NCBI RefSeq assembly: GCF_007421925.1
Contig: NZ_QMDX01000002.1
Span: forward strand, 1-64,000
Source: Haloglomus irregulare
GTDB taxonomy: Archaea; Halobacteriota; Halobacteria; Halobacteriales; Haloarculaceae
Length of the DNA stretch: 64,000 bases
Reading direction: 5' to 3'
Below the pieces are notes generated by a model that made no database searches, was not told the DNA's origin, and saw only the letters and a program-made list of their open reading frames with translations. Positions 1-8,010 of the stretch are shown here, piece after piece. The translations under genes were made by a program, and so were the position numbers. Each line of letters begins with the position of its first letter. The stretch's first letter is position 1.

Positions 1-666
1 GATTCACTATATACGCCAACACACTAAGAGCAGAAAGTTCTAACGGTTACTATAGAGTTCCCCGCGACTTCCTCGCTGATTCCGAACGTAGAGGGGAAAC
101 GAGTGCTCGATGCGGGCTGTGGCACGGGGTTCTACACGAAGTGGCTCGTCGAACAGGGGGCGGATGTCCTCGGGGTCGACGTCAGCGAGAAGATGCTTAG
201 CCACGCAGTTGAGGCGGTCAGTGACCAAGCGGAGTTCGAGCGAGCCGATCTGGGTGAGCCACTCGACTTCGCCACCGAGTGCTCGTTCGGCGGTGTCGTC
301 AGCGCCCTCGCCCTCGGTTACATCGAGAACTAGAACAAGGTTTTCGCCGAGTTCGACCGCATCCTCAGACCGGGTGGCTTCCTCGTGTTCTCGACCGGCC
401 ACCCACTTGACCAGTTCGCCCCGGAGGACGGCAAGGGCGAGAACTACTTCGAGGTAGAGCGGGCATCCAAGGAGTGGGACGTTGACATCCCCTACTACAG
501 GCGACCCTTCTCGGAGATTCTCAACCCGGTGGTCGACAACGGGTTTCAGTTGGACGAGATCGTGGAACCCCAGCCGACGAAGGCGTTCGCGGAACAGCGA
601 CCGGAGCGGTACGAAAAGGAATCGAGAAACCCGGTCTTCCTCTGCGTACGGGCGACGAAACAATGA
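1..666 (+). pseudogene. SAM-dependent methyltransferase, decayed (frameshift and in-frame TAG), 5' end outside window
   Basis: Class I SAM-dependent methyltransferase remnant. The SAM-binding motif VLDAGCGTG lies at about 103-129 and the post-motif LRPGGFLVFSTG at about 361-396, both in one frame. An in-frame TAG at 331-333 sits between GYIEN and NKVFAEFDRILRPGG, where relatives usually have Trp, so TGG to TAG is the simplest lesion. Upstream, the EFPATSSL segment is in the same frame, but the preceding residues (IYANTLRAESSNGYY) read in another frame, with one extra A near 53-55. The start codon is not in the window. The lesions could be true decay or sequence errors; the family call is firm, the substrate unknown. 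Confidence 0.8.
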
Positions 667-783
667 GACACCGCGAACTGGCTACGAGGGGGACGCGCTG
701 TATTCACCGAGCTGCTGGGTCGAATCTCTGTATCTCGCACGCTGGTTCTATCAGTTCCGGAGGGTTTCCACGGAGCCAGGCAA

Positions 784-1157
784 CTATCTCGTGCCGCCTT
801 TCGACCCCCGCCAATCGGCACTCGCCCACGAGCGGGGTTGCCCGTCCGAAAACACCGATTCCGGGATATGCACACGAACGAACGTGTCGTACGTGTCGAG
901 GCGGGTGGCGACCAGCGTGTAGATGACGGAGTGGGCCCGCCAGCGGTTCGACAGCCGGATCGTCGGCACCCCGTCAGATGCCCGTCGGGCGCCGGTTCGG
1001 CCGAGTCCACGTCGACGACGGTGCTGTAGGAGTCGGAGGTCAGCGTCTCCACGCGGTCCGGGTCGAACGTCACGACGAGGGTGTCGGCGGGGAGCGCGAT
1101 AGCTGTCGTAGGGACGTGTGCCGCCCGCCCGGGAGCGGGTGCCGCGGCGGGGTCTGT
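784..1157 (-). pseudogene. Broken hypothetical gene (frameshift)
   Basis: Two adjacent reading frames on the minus strand carry protein-like sequence. The upstream part (about 1157 to 1000) reads TAIALPADTLVVTFDPDRVE...STVVDVDSAEP, and the downstream part (about 985 to 784) reads VPTIRLSNRWRAHSVIYTLV...DTFVRVHIPESVFSDG. Joined by a frameshift near 990-1000 they would make a protein of about 120 residues rich in beta-strand-like alternation. I do not recognise the family. No convincing start codon precedes the upstream part. It borders the decayed methyltransferase, which supports a decaying stretch. The alternative is that only one of the two segments was ever coding. Confidence 0.4.
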
Positions 1158-1395
1158 TCACGTGGCGTTCTGTCACTGCGACAGCGTTCGGGAGCCGACA
1201 GAGCCCCTCGACGGCAACCGACCGCGCGGCAGGGCACCCATCTACCCCTGTGGCTGGACGTGAACTCCTGCACCGAATAATAGAGATATACCGATATCGG
1301 CCGGGTTATGACGGAAATAATGGGATCAGTACGGAGATTAGCAGTAGAAGGTGGCCGTTACCGGCCGGGGGGTGAACGAGGGTAGCAGCCGTCCG
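1158..1395. other. Intergenic stretch, no gene seen
   Basis: No open frame here looks like protein. The stretch 1280-1350 is AT-richer than its surroundings (agatata, gatatcgg) and may hold promoter remnants, but there is no downstream plus-strand gene to receive them. Confidence 0.4.
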
Positions 1396-1692
1396 TTACC
1401 GCCGGAGCCGCGGGCCGTAGGGCTGGCGACGGCCGTCGTCGTCGCGGCGCGACGACAGGCCGCGGGCAAGGACGCTACCGACCGCGATGGGGGCGACCAG
1501 CAGGCCGAGTCCGGTGAGGGCCGAGGCGAGCGAGCTGGCGGCCGCGAGCGCACCGACCACGACCAGTCCGCCGACGATTGCCAGGGGGGTCAGCACCACG
1601 GCCGCGAGGACGGTCAGGGCCGCCCGGCCCCGCCCGTGCTTCCAGCTCGATACCGCCCGCGTCCGACCGGTGGTGGGGTGTTCGGTTCGCAT
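1396..1692 (-). CDS. Small two-helix membrane protein
   Basis: Protein of 98 residues, family not recognised. A basic N-terminus (residues 1-24, with Arg and Lys) is followed by two hydrophobic segments at about 25-50 and 58-77, then a highly charged Arg/Asp tail. This fits an integral membrane protein with both ends in the cytoplasm. The ATG start is preceded by an AT-rich patch (about 1728-1760), as expected for a haloarchaeal promoter. The opposite strand has an overlapping open frame, but its composition is that of a GC-rich shadow. Function unknown. Confidence 0.5.
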   Translation of the reverse strand: MRTEHPTTGRTRAVSSWKHGRGRAALTVLAAVVLTPLAIVGGLVVVGALAAASSLASALTGLGLLVAPIAVGSVLARGLSSRRDDDGRRQPYGPRLRR

Positions 1693-1864
1693 CGGTCTTC
1701 GTCCGTACCGATGCCCGCTACCCGCATAAGGGTAATCTGAATTACATTTCTGTACGCCGGCTTACTGGACTGCCGTTCTGTAGGATATCCGAAACGAAGC
1801 CGGGGACAGGACGGGACCGCGTGCGGACCAGCCGACGACGGATCCGTCGGGCGGCGAGCCGGAC

Positions 1865-3334
1865 TCAGCGCTCGGTGACGAGGAACTCCTGGCCCTCCTC
1901 CATCCGCAGCGTCATCTCCGGGGAGAGCGGGGGGCCGCCACGGTAGCCCTCGTCGCCGAGGTAGTAGAGCTCGTAGTTCCGGCCGATGGTCGCAAGCGAG
2001 AGCTTCGCCTCCAGCAGCGCGAACTGCCGCCCGATGCAGATGCGGGGACCGCCGCCGAAGGGGGCGTACGCGAAGTCGTGGAGTTCCTGGCGGAACTCGT
2101 CGGTCCACCGGTCCGGGTCGAAGATGTCCGGGTCGTCGAAGAAGCGGGGGTCCCGCTGGATGCGGCGGATGAGGATCCCCACGCGCTCACCCTCGGGGAC
2201 GCGGTAGCCGTCGAACGCCACGTCGCGGTCGGCGACCCGCGGGAGCGCGTAAACCGGCGGGAACAGCCGCAGCGTTTCGGTGACGATCCTGTCGGTGAAC
2301 TCGAGCCGGCCCGCCTCGACGTCCTCGGCTGTCGGCGGGCCGTCGAGGGCGTCGACCTCCTCGTGGAACCGCTCGCGGACGTCGGGGTGCTCGGCGAGCG
2401 CCCAGAGCGCGAACGTCAGCGAGGTGGTGGTGGTGTCGTGGCCGGCGAAGATGATGGAGACCATCTGGTCGCGCAGGCGGTCGTCGGTCAGCATCCCGGA
2501 GTCGGTGACACCGGCCTCCCGGAGCCCGACGAGCAGCCGGATGAGGTCGTCTGCCTCCGTGGGGTCGCTCGGCGGGTCCTCGGCGGCCTCGGCGAGCAGT
2601 CGGTCGGCCTCCGCCTGGAGGGTGCGTTTGCCCTCCCTGAACCGTCGCCGGGCCGGGGTCGGCAGCCAGCGCGGCAGCGGGTACGACGTCGGGAGGAACC
2701 AGTCGTGGAGCGCCTCGGCCGAGCGCCGGATGCGCTCATCGCCGTCGAGCCGGAGCTCGCGACCGAGGATGGCGTCGAACAGCACGTCCAGGGTGAGGTC
2801 CGTCATCTCGCCCTGGAGGTCGAGCTGCTGGCCGCCCTCCCAGCGCTCGACCCGACGCTGCACCTGGTCGACCATCGTGTCCGCGTAGCCCATGACGCTC
2901 TCGCGGACGAACAGCGGCTGGAGGGTCTTGCGCTGCTGGGCCCACTCCTTGCCCTCGACGGTGAGCAGGCCGTCGCCGAAGGCGATGCCGAAGTCCTCGG
3001 ACTTCCGGAAGTCGCCGCGCTCGGTGAGGAGAACCCGCTTCATCTGGTCCGGGTGGGCCAGGTTCGTGACGTCGCCCAGCCCCGGCAGCCAGACGCGGTA
3101 CACGTCGCGGACGGCGGCGGCCCGGTCCGTGAACTCGAGGGGGTCGCGCATCTGCCGGAACGCGTGGAGCTTCGGGTGTCCCAGGTTCGGCGGGTAGGGG
3201 GCCAGCGGCAGGTCGGCGACGTCCTCCGTCGCCGGGTCCGCGTCCGCTACCTCGCCGTCCTCGGTCCCCTCGTCGACCCGCCCCGACTCGACGGTGTCGA
3301 TGCTCCCGCCGGTCGGCCCGGTCTCTGAACTCAT
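1865..3334 (-). CDS. Cytochrome P450
   Basis: Heme-thiolate monooxygenase of 489 residues. I-helix oxygen-binding motif AGHDTT at 297-302, K-helix ExxR at E353-R356 (ETLR), PxRW-type motif FDPDRW about 405-410, and heme-binding loop FGGGPRICIG with proximal Cys433. No N-terminal membrane anchor; the first 40 residues are an acidic, low-complexity haloarchaeal extension, so the enzyme should be soluble and cytoplasmic. No ferredoxin or reductase gene is adjacent, so redox partners and substrate cannot be read from context. Haloarchaeal P450s of this type are mostly uncharacterised. A TATA-like element lies about 29 bases upstream of the ATG. Confidence 0.95.
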   Translation of the reverse strand: MSSETGPTGGSIDTVESGRVDEGTEDGEVADADPATEDVADLPLAPYPPNLGHPKLHAFRQMRDPLEFTDRAAAVRDVYRVWLPGLGDVTNLAHPDQMKRVLLTERGDFRKSEDFGIAFGDGLLTVEGKEWAQQRKTLQPLFVRESVMGYADTMVDQVQRRVERWEGGQQLDLQGEMTDLTLDVLFDAILGRELRLDGDERIRRSAEALHDWFLPTSYPLPRWLPTPARRRFREGKRTLQAEADRLLAEAAEDPPSDPTEADDLIRLLVGLREAGVTDSGMLTDDRLRDQMVSIIFAGHDTTTTSLTFALWALAEHPDVRERFHEEVDALDGPPTAEDVEAGRLEFTDRIVTETLRLFPPVYALPRVADRDVAFDGYRVPEGERVGILIRRIQRDPRFFDDPDIFDPDRWTDEFRQELHDFAYAPFGGGPRICIGRQFALLEAKLSLATIGRNYELYYLGDEGYRGGPPLSPEMTLRMEEGQEFLVTER

Positions 3335-3359
3335 GGCCGGCGCTTGTGCGTGGTATGTT

Positions 3360-3366
3360 GATAAGT
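3360..3366 (-). promoter_or_regulatory. TATA-like element of the P450 gene
   Basis: On the minus strand the sequence reads ACTTATC, centred about 29 bases before the P450 ATG. This spacing predicts a leaderless or nearly leaderless transcript, common in haloarchaea. Confidence 0.4.
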
Positions 3367-3413
3367 CTCGTGCCCCGGATGCACGCCCCCGTATTAAGCC
3401 GGAACGTCCGGGC

Positions 3414-3725
3414 TCAGCCGAGCCGCACGTGGACCGCGCCGCCGACCCGCAGAGCCACGACCGGGACGACCGCCAGCTGGGTCATCAGCACGCCCCGGGC
3501 TGCGACGATGACCGGGACGCCGGCGCCACGGGCGACAGTCACGCCGACCGCGAGGCCGGAGACGGTCACGACAGCGACGGTGGCCGCGAGTGCGTAGGCC
3601 ACGACCGGCAGGTCGGTCAGCAGCGCCCGGAGCCGCGCCCGGGCGGCCCGACGTCACTCGCGACCGAACAGGCCGTCGGCCAGTCGCCGTGCGGCCGTCG
3701 ACAGCCACCGCCCGACCTCACGCAT
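3414..3725 (-). pseudogene. Small membrane protein interrupted by in-frame TGA
   Basis: An ATG at 3723-3725 opens a frame that runs 23 codons (to FGRE), meets TGA at 3654-3656, and then stays open in the same frame to a stop at 3414-3416. The downstream part begins with a basic RRAARARLRALLTDLP and contains two hydrophobic segments. Read through, the product would be 103 residues: short amphipathic N-terminus, basic linker, then two membrane helices. The ATG overlaps the 3' end of the upstream regulator by eight bases, which suggests translational coupling and supports this start. CGA (Arg) to TGA is the simplest lesion. An internal GTG at 3600-3602 could start a 62-residue product. No selenocysteine or pyrrolysine machinery is visible here. 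Confidence 0.55.
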
Positions 3726-4689
3726 CCTGGGTGCTCGCCGACCCGTCGGTACTCCCGTCGTCGGCGCCCGCTGTCCCGCCGACGGGGTCGCCCGACCGGG
3801 CGCGACGCTCCGTGTGCTGGACCGCGAGGGCGTCGTCGACGGTCACCCGGAGCTCCTCGTCGCCCAGCGGGATGGTCACCCGGAGCCGCCACGGGTCCCG
3901 CGACAGCACCTCCGTGTAGTGGTCGGAGACGCACCACTCCAGCGTCCAGAACCGGACCGTGTTCAGGTCGATGCCGTGGTCCCGGTAGAAGGAGACGATC
4001 TCGGCGTCGTCCAGCAGCGCCAGCCCGACCGAGGAGACCGTCGGGTTCCCACAGCGCTGGCACTCGTGTCGGACCACGAGATCCAGGTCGGCGATGTCCT
4101 CGTCCGCCGGCTCGATGGCGGTCTGGATGCGGCCGTTGCAGTCCGGGCAGACCCCGTCGGCCGTGAGACAGGCCAGGTGCCGCGCCCGCTGGTTGAACGC
4201 GGCCAGAACCTCCTCGCGCGTGCGGTCCTCCAGACCGCCAGGCGGGAACGCGAAGTTCGCGTGTACGCGCTCGCACTCGGCGCACCTGACCTTGAGCCGT
4301 TCGTCCGTGTAGGTGGCCCCCAGCCCGCCGTCACAGGCGACACACGACCCCTCGACCGGGAACGGCGCCAGCTCCGGGTCCTGGTTGTACGTCCCCGCGA
4401 GCACCGCCCGGACGACCGCCTTGCCGGCCTGTCGGAACTCGTAGCCGTCGTCGGTCCGGCGGACGAACTGGCCGCGGAGCCTGTCGAGGTGGTAGTTGAA
4501 CTGCGCCGAATCGCGCATCCCGACCGACCGCCGGAGGTCGGAGAAGGCGGCGGGCCGGTCGGCCGCCCACAGCGCCTCCAGAATCTCCAGTCGCGTCTCG
4601 TTGCCGACGATGGCGAACGCGTCCGCCGGCGGGAGACACTCCTCGCACTGGAGGATGGAGTCCTCGTCCGCGTTGGTGTCGTTGCTCAT
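3718..4689 (-). CDS. Winged-HTH (ArsR-like) regulator with zinc ribbons
   Basis: Protein of 323 residues. Residues about 20-95 form an ArsR-type winged helix (IVGNETRLEILEAL, then a recognition region around FNYHLDRL). Two zinc-ribbon-like regions follow, with Cys pairs at 116/119 with 136/139, and 181/184 with 210/213. The C-terminal quarter is a beta-rich domain followed by a Gly/Asp/Ser tail. The start at MSNDTNADED is preferred because the 42 codons before it read as non-haloarchaeal, Trp/Arg-rich sequence. Probably a DNA-binding regulator of the large haloarchaeal family with this architecture; the target is unknown. It overlaps the small membrane gene downstream. Confidence 0.8.
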   Translation of the reverse strand: MSNDTNADEDSILQCEECLPPADAFAIVGNETRLEILEALWAADRPAAFSDLRRSVGMRDSAQFNYHLDRLRGQFVRRTDDGYEFRQAGKAVVRAVLAGTYNQDPELAPFPVEGSCVACDGGLGATYTDERLKVRCAECERVHANFAFPPGGLEDRTREEVLAAFNQRARHLACLTADGVCPDCNGRIQTAIEPADEDIADLDLVVRHECQRCGNPTVSSVGLALLDDAEIVSFYRDHGIDLNTVRFWTLEWCVSDHYTEVLSRDPWRLRVTIPLGDEELRVTVDDALAVQHTERRARSGDPVGGTAGADDGSTDGSASTQDA

Positions 4690-4862
4690 GGGCGCCCGCA
4701 CGGACGGGACCGGGTAAAACGTTCCCTCAAGCCCGGTTCTGTAAGCGAACTGACCAGTCAGGCGGTCACCGTGCCCTTGCCATAGCGGTGGTCTCGACCC
4801 CTCGTGACGGGTCACTTCGGTAGTCTTATACGCCGCAGGGGACGATAGCCGGTATATTACTG

Positions 4863-6092
4863 ATGTCGAACACCAACCGACAACCGGAGGTGAACATCGG
4901 ACTGGTCGGGCACGTCGACCACGGGAAGACGACCCTGGTGCAGGCGCTCTCGGGGGAGTGGACCGACCAGCACTCCGAGGAGATGAAACGCGGCATCTCC
5001 ATCCGCCTCGGGTACGCGGACGCCACCTTCCGCCGACGGCCGGACGCGGACCCGCCCGAGTGCTATACGGTCGAGGAGTCGGTCGACGGCGAGACCACGG
5101 ACGTCGTTCGGACGGTCTCGTTCGTCGACGCCCCCGGCCACGAGACGCTGATGGCGACGATGCTGTCGGGCGCGTCCATCATGGACGGCGCGGTGCTGGT
5201 CATCGGTGCCAACGAACCCGTCCCGCAGGCCCAGACCGAGGAGCACCTGATGGCGCTGGACATCATCGGCATCGATAACATCGTCATCGCGCAGAACAAG
5301 ATCGACCTGGTCCGGGACCGCGAGGCGGCCATGGAGAACAAGCGCGGGATCGAGGCGTTCATCGAGGGGACCGTCGCCGAGGGCGCGCCTATCGTCCCCG
5401 TCTCGGCCCAGCAGGAGGTCAACATCGACGTCCTCATCGACGCCATCGAGCGGGAGATCCCCACGCCCGAACGTGATGCGGACGCGGACGCCCGCCTGCA
5501 GGTCGCGCGCTCGTTCGATATCAACCGGCCCGGGACGACCGCCGACGGACTGATGGGCGGCGTCATCGGCGGGTCGCTCTCGCAGGGGCGCCTCCACGTC
5601 GAGGACGAACTCGAGGTCCGCCCGGGCCGCGAGGTCGAGGAGGGCGGGCAGTCCGAGTACCGGCCCGTCGAGACGACGGTGCGGTCGCTCCAGGCCGGCG
5701 CCGAGAGCGTCGAGGAGGCGACGCCGGGCGGCCTCATCGGCGTCGGGACCGGACTGGACCCGTCGCTGACGAAGGGCGACGCGCTCGCCGGCCAGGTTGC
5801 CGGCCCGGCGGGGACGCTCCCGCCGACCCGGGACTCGTTCGTCATGGACGTGGACCTGCTCGACCGCGTGGTCGGGGAGGACGCCCAGGAGATCGAGCCC
5901 ATCTCGACGGGCGAGCCGCTGATGCTCACCGTCGGCACCGCCACGACCGTCGGCTCCGTCACCAGCGCCCGCGACGAGGAGTGCGAGGTCGCACTCAAGC
6001 GGCCCGTCTGTGCCCCCGAGGGCGCAAAGATCGCCATCAACCGACGGGTCGGCTCGCGCTGGCGACTCATCGGCGTCGGGACGCTCAGGTAG
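4863..6092 (+). CDS. eif2g: Translation initiation factor aIF2 subunit gamma
   Basis: GTPase subunit of the archaeal aIF2 heterotrimer, which delivers Met-tRNAi to the small ribosomal subunit. 409 residues, usual for the family. G1 motif GHVDHGKT at residues 16-23, G3 DAPGH at about 91-95, G4 NKID at about 145-148, then EF-Tu-like beta-barrel domains II and III. The conserved ECYTVEE segment in the switch region is present, but the zinc-knuckle region around it has fewer Cys than in many archaea. It heads a tight plus-strand operon: its stop codon is followed immediately by the ATG of the PIN gene. A cttata element lies about 35 bases upstream. Confidence 0.97.
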   Translation: MSNTNRQPEVNIGLVGHVDHGKTTLVQALSGEWTDQHSEEMKRGISIRLGYADATFRRRPDADPPECYTVEESVDGETTDVVRTVSFVDAPGHETLMATMLSGASIMDGAVLVIGANEPVPQAQTEEHLMALDIIGIDNIVIAQNKIDLVRDREAAMENKRGIEAFIEGTVAEGAPIVPVSAQQEVNIDVLIDAIEREIPTPERDADADARLQVARSFDINRPGTTADGLMGGVIGGSLSQGRLHVEDELEVRPGREVEEGGQSEYRPVETTVRSLQAGAESVEEATPGGLIGVGTGLDPSLTKGDALAGQVAGPAGTLPPTRDSFVMDVDLLDRVVGEDAQEIEPISTGEPLMLTVGTATTVGSVTSARDEECEVALKRPVCAPEGAKIAINRRVGSRWRLIGVGTLR

Positions 6093-6488
6093 ATGACCAG
6101 GGTCCTGCTCGACACCAGCGCGCTCATGCTCCCCGTCGAGTCCGACGTCCGCGTCTTCGAGGAGCTAGAGCGGGTGCTCGAGGACCCCCAACCGGTCGTC
6201 CCCGCGGCCTGCGTGGCCGAGCTGGAGAAGCTCACCGACGGGCAGGGGGCGGCGGCCGTCGCCGCGAACGTCGGCCGGGACCTCGCCGACCGGTGCGAGC
6301 AGGTGCCCCACGTCGAGACGTACGCCGACGACGCCGTCGTCGAGGTCGCCACGCGGGCCCCCGACGACGGGACGGCCGTCGACTGCGTCGCCACCAACGA
6401 CCGGGACCTGCGCGACCGGCTGCTGGCCCGAGACGTTCCCGTAATCGGTTTACGCGGTCGAAACGAACTCGCGCTCACTCGACCGTAG
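6093..6488 (+). CDS. PIN-domain protein (Fcf1/UTP24-like)
   Basis: 131-residue single PIN domain, a Mg2+-dependent RNase fold. Acidic active-site residues are visible at Asp7 (LLDTSALM), in the central VAELEKL segment, and in the C-terminal ATNDRDLRDRL segment. Its position directly after aIF2-gamma and before RNA polymerase and Spt4 genes is conserved in archaea and points to a housekeeping role in rRNA or translation rather than a VapC toxin; no antitoxin gene is adjacent. Starts on the base after the aIF2-gamma stop, so it is cotranscribed. Confidence 0.85.
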   Translation: MTRVLLDTSALMLPVESDVRVFEELERVLEDPQPVVPAACVAELEKLTDGQGAAAVAANVGRDLADRCEQVPHVETYADDAVVEVATRAPDDGTAVDCVATNDRDLRDRLLARDVPVIGLRGRNELALTRP

Positions 6489-6535
6489 CTCGCCCGTCGA
6501 ACCACACACGACCACTCCCACCCCACACACGACAT

Positions 6536-7111
6536 ATGTACAAACGCGTTCGTCTCACGGACACGGTCGAGGTGCCGCCCAGGCACCTCGCCGACGTCTC
6601 CCCCGACCTGGTGAAACGACTCCTGCAGGACAAACTGGAGGGCCGGATGGACGAGAACGCCGGCTCCGTCGTCAGCGTCGTCGACGTCCACGACATCGGC
6701 ACCGGCGCCGTCCTGCCCAACCGCCCCGGCGTCTACTACGAGGCCGAGTTCGACGCCCTCACCTTCGACCCCGAGATGCAGGAGGTCGTCGACGGCGAGG
6801 TCGTCGAGGTCGTCAACTTCGGCGCCTTCGTCGGCATCGGCCCCGTCGACGGGCTACTCCACGTCTCACAGATCGCCGAGGAGTATCTGGCCTACGACGA
6901 GGAGAACCAGCAGCTCGCCTCCCGGGACTCCAACCGCGTCCTCTCGGTCGGCGACTCCGTGCGGGCCCGCATCGTCACCAAGAGCATCGACGAGCGGAAC
7001 CCTCGCGATTCGAAGATCGGCCTGACGGCCAAGCAGCCGGGTCTCGGCAAGCACGAGTGGCTCGAGCAGGACCGCAAGCGCCGGGCCCAACAGGGCCAGG
7101 CGGGTGATTAG
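6536..7111 (+). CDS. rpoE1: RNA polymerase subunit Rpo7 (RpoE')
   Basis: 191-residue stalk subunit of archaeal RNA polymerase, counterpart of Rpb7. N-terminal RNP-like tip domain (YKRVRLTDTVEVPP) and C-terminal S1/OB domain with GEVVEVVNFGAFVGIGPVDG and LLHVSQI at about 85-115, which binds the exiting transcript. A Gln/Arg-rich tail follows. The ATG at 6536 is chosen because the protein starts with the canonical MYKR. The next gene (spt4) begins on the base after its stop, so polymerase stalk and elongation factor are translationally linked. Confidence 0.96.
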   Translation: MYKRVRLTDTVEVPPRHLADVSPDLVKRLLQDKLEGRMDENAGSVVSVVDVHDIGTGAVLPNRPGVYYEAEFDALTFDPEMQEVVDGEVVEVVNFGAFVGIGPVDGLLHVSQIAEEYLAYDEENQQLASRDSNRVLSVGDSVRARIVTKSIDERNPRDSKIGLTAKQPGLGKHEWLEQDRKRRAQQGQAGD

Positions 7112-7309
7112 ATGGCCGACCGACTGGTCTGCCGGGAGTGCCACCGCGTGCTGGAGGCCGCCGACGGGGAGCAGTGCCCGAACTGCGGCTCCACCTCGCT
7201 GACCGAGGACTGGGCCGGCTACGTCATCATCGCCCACCCGGAAACCTCTGACATCGCCGAGGAGATGGAAGTGGACGAGCCGGGCAAGTACGCCCTCAAG
7301 GTCCGGTGA
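7112..7309 (+). CDS. spt4: Transcription elongation factor Spt4 (RpoE'')
   Basis: 65-residue zinc protein, partner of Spt5/NusG in keeping RNA polymerase processive. Four zinc-binding cysteines: C7/C10 and C22/C25. The core GSTSLTEDWAGYVIIAHPE and the C-terminal PGKYALKVR match archaeal Spt4 throughout. Length is typical. Abuts rpoE1 with no gap and is followed after seven bases by the dephospho-CoA kinase gene. Confidence 0.96.
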   Translation: MADRLVCRECHRVLEAADGEQCPNCGSTSLTEDWAGYVIIAHPETSDIAEEMEVDEPGKYALKVR

Positions 7310-7316
7310 GCCGGCG

Positions 7317-7922
7317 ATGAGCGACGACGCCGGCACCGCCCCCGACGCGCCGGACCCGGGCGACCCGCGTGTCGTCCTCTCCCTTCCGAAGTCCCTGCGG
7401 GGCGAGCTGAAGGACCCGCTCGGTCCGATATACACGGACGCCGCCGCCCTGCTCGACGAGACCGGCCGCCCGCTCATCGCCGTCGGCGACATCGTCACCT
7501 ACCACCTGCTGCACTCGGGGGCGCAGCCGACCGTCGCGCTGGTCGACGGGAAGACCAAGCGCGAGGCCGTCGACGCCGAGATCCGCGAGGCCATCGACAC
7601 GGGCGCGTTCGACCGGCACGTCCGGGTCCGCAACCCCGCGGGGACGCTCACGGTCGACCTGCTGACGGAGCTGCGGGCCGCCCTCGACCACGCGACCGCC
7701 GGGGAGGGCCGGACGGTCATCGAGGTGACGGAGGGCGAGGAGGACCTCGCCGCGCTGCCGGCGCTCGCCATCGCCCCCGGCGGTGCCGGCATCGTCTACG
7801 GCCAGCCCGACCAGGGGATGGTTCTGGCCACGGTCGACGAGGCCGCTCGCGAGGGCGTCCGGGACCTGCTCGAGCGGATGGACGGGGACGTCGAGCGGGT
7901 CCGCGAACTCCTGGCCGACTGA
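7317..7922 (+). CDS. GTP-dependent dephospho-CoA kinase (DUF359)
   Basis: 201 residues. Last step of archaeal coenzyme A synthesis, using GTP instead of ATP; family unrelated to bacterial CoaE. Recognisable blocks: LPKSLRGELKDPLG near the N-terminus, VGDIVTYHLL, DGKTKRE, then VTEGEEDLAALPALAIAPGGA and VYGQPDQGM, the conserved GEEDLA and YGQP motifs. Acidic 15-residue N-terminal extension. Located at the 3' end of the aIF2-gamma/Rpo7/Spt4 operon, a linkage seen widely in archaea. Confidence 0.9.
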   Translation: MSDDAGTAPDAPDPGDPRVVLSLPKSLRGELKDPLGPIYTDAAALLDETGRPLIAVGDIVTYHLLHSGAQPTVALVDGKTKREAVDAEIREAIDTGAFDRHVRVRNPAGTLTVDLLTELRAALDHATAGEGRTVIEVTEGEEDLAALPALAIAPGGAGIVYGQPDQGMVLATVDEAAREGVRDLLERMDGDVERVRELLAD

Positions 7923-8010
7923 CCGGCCGACGCATCGGCGCGACTTCCTGCGGACCGTTCGATGAAGCGCGTGGGAAAGCGACTAGTGCGCCCCTGCCGA
8001 CTGACGAGTC

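Noticed and set aside
2078-3328. Long plus-strand open frame over the P450 gene
   Set aside because: Its composition (Val/Arg/Gly-rich, no motif) is a shadow of the P450 coding strand, whose motifs are complete.
3654-3656. TGA read as selenocysteine
   Set aside because: Haloarchaea are not known to use Sec, no SECIS-like hairpin is evident, and the surrounding residues are basic rather than redox motifs.
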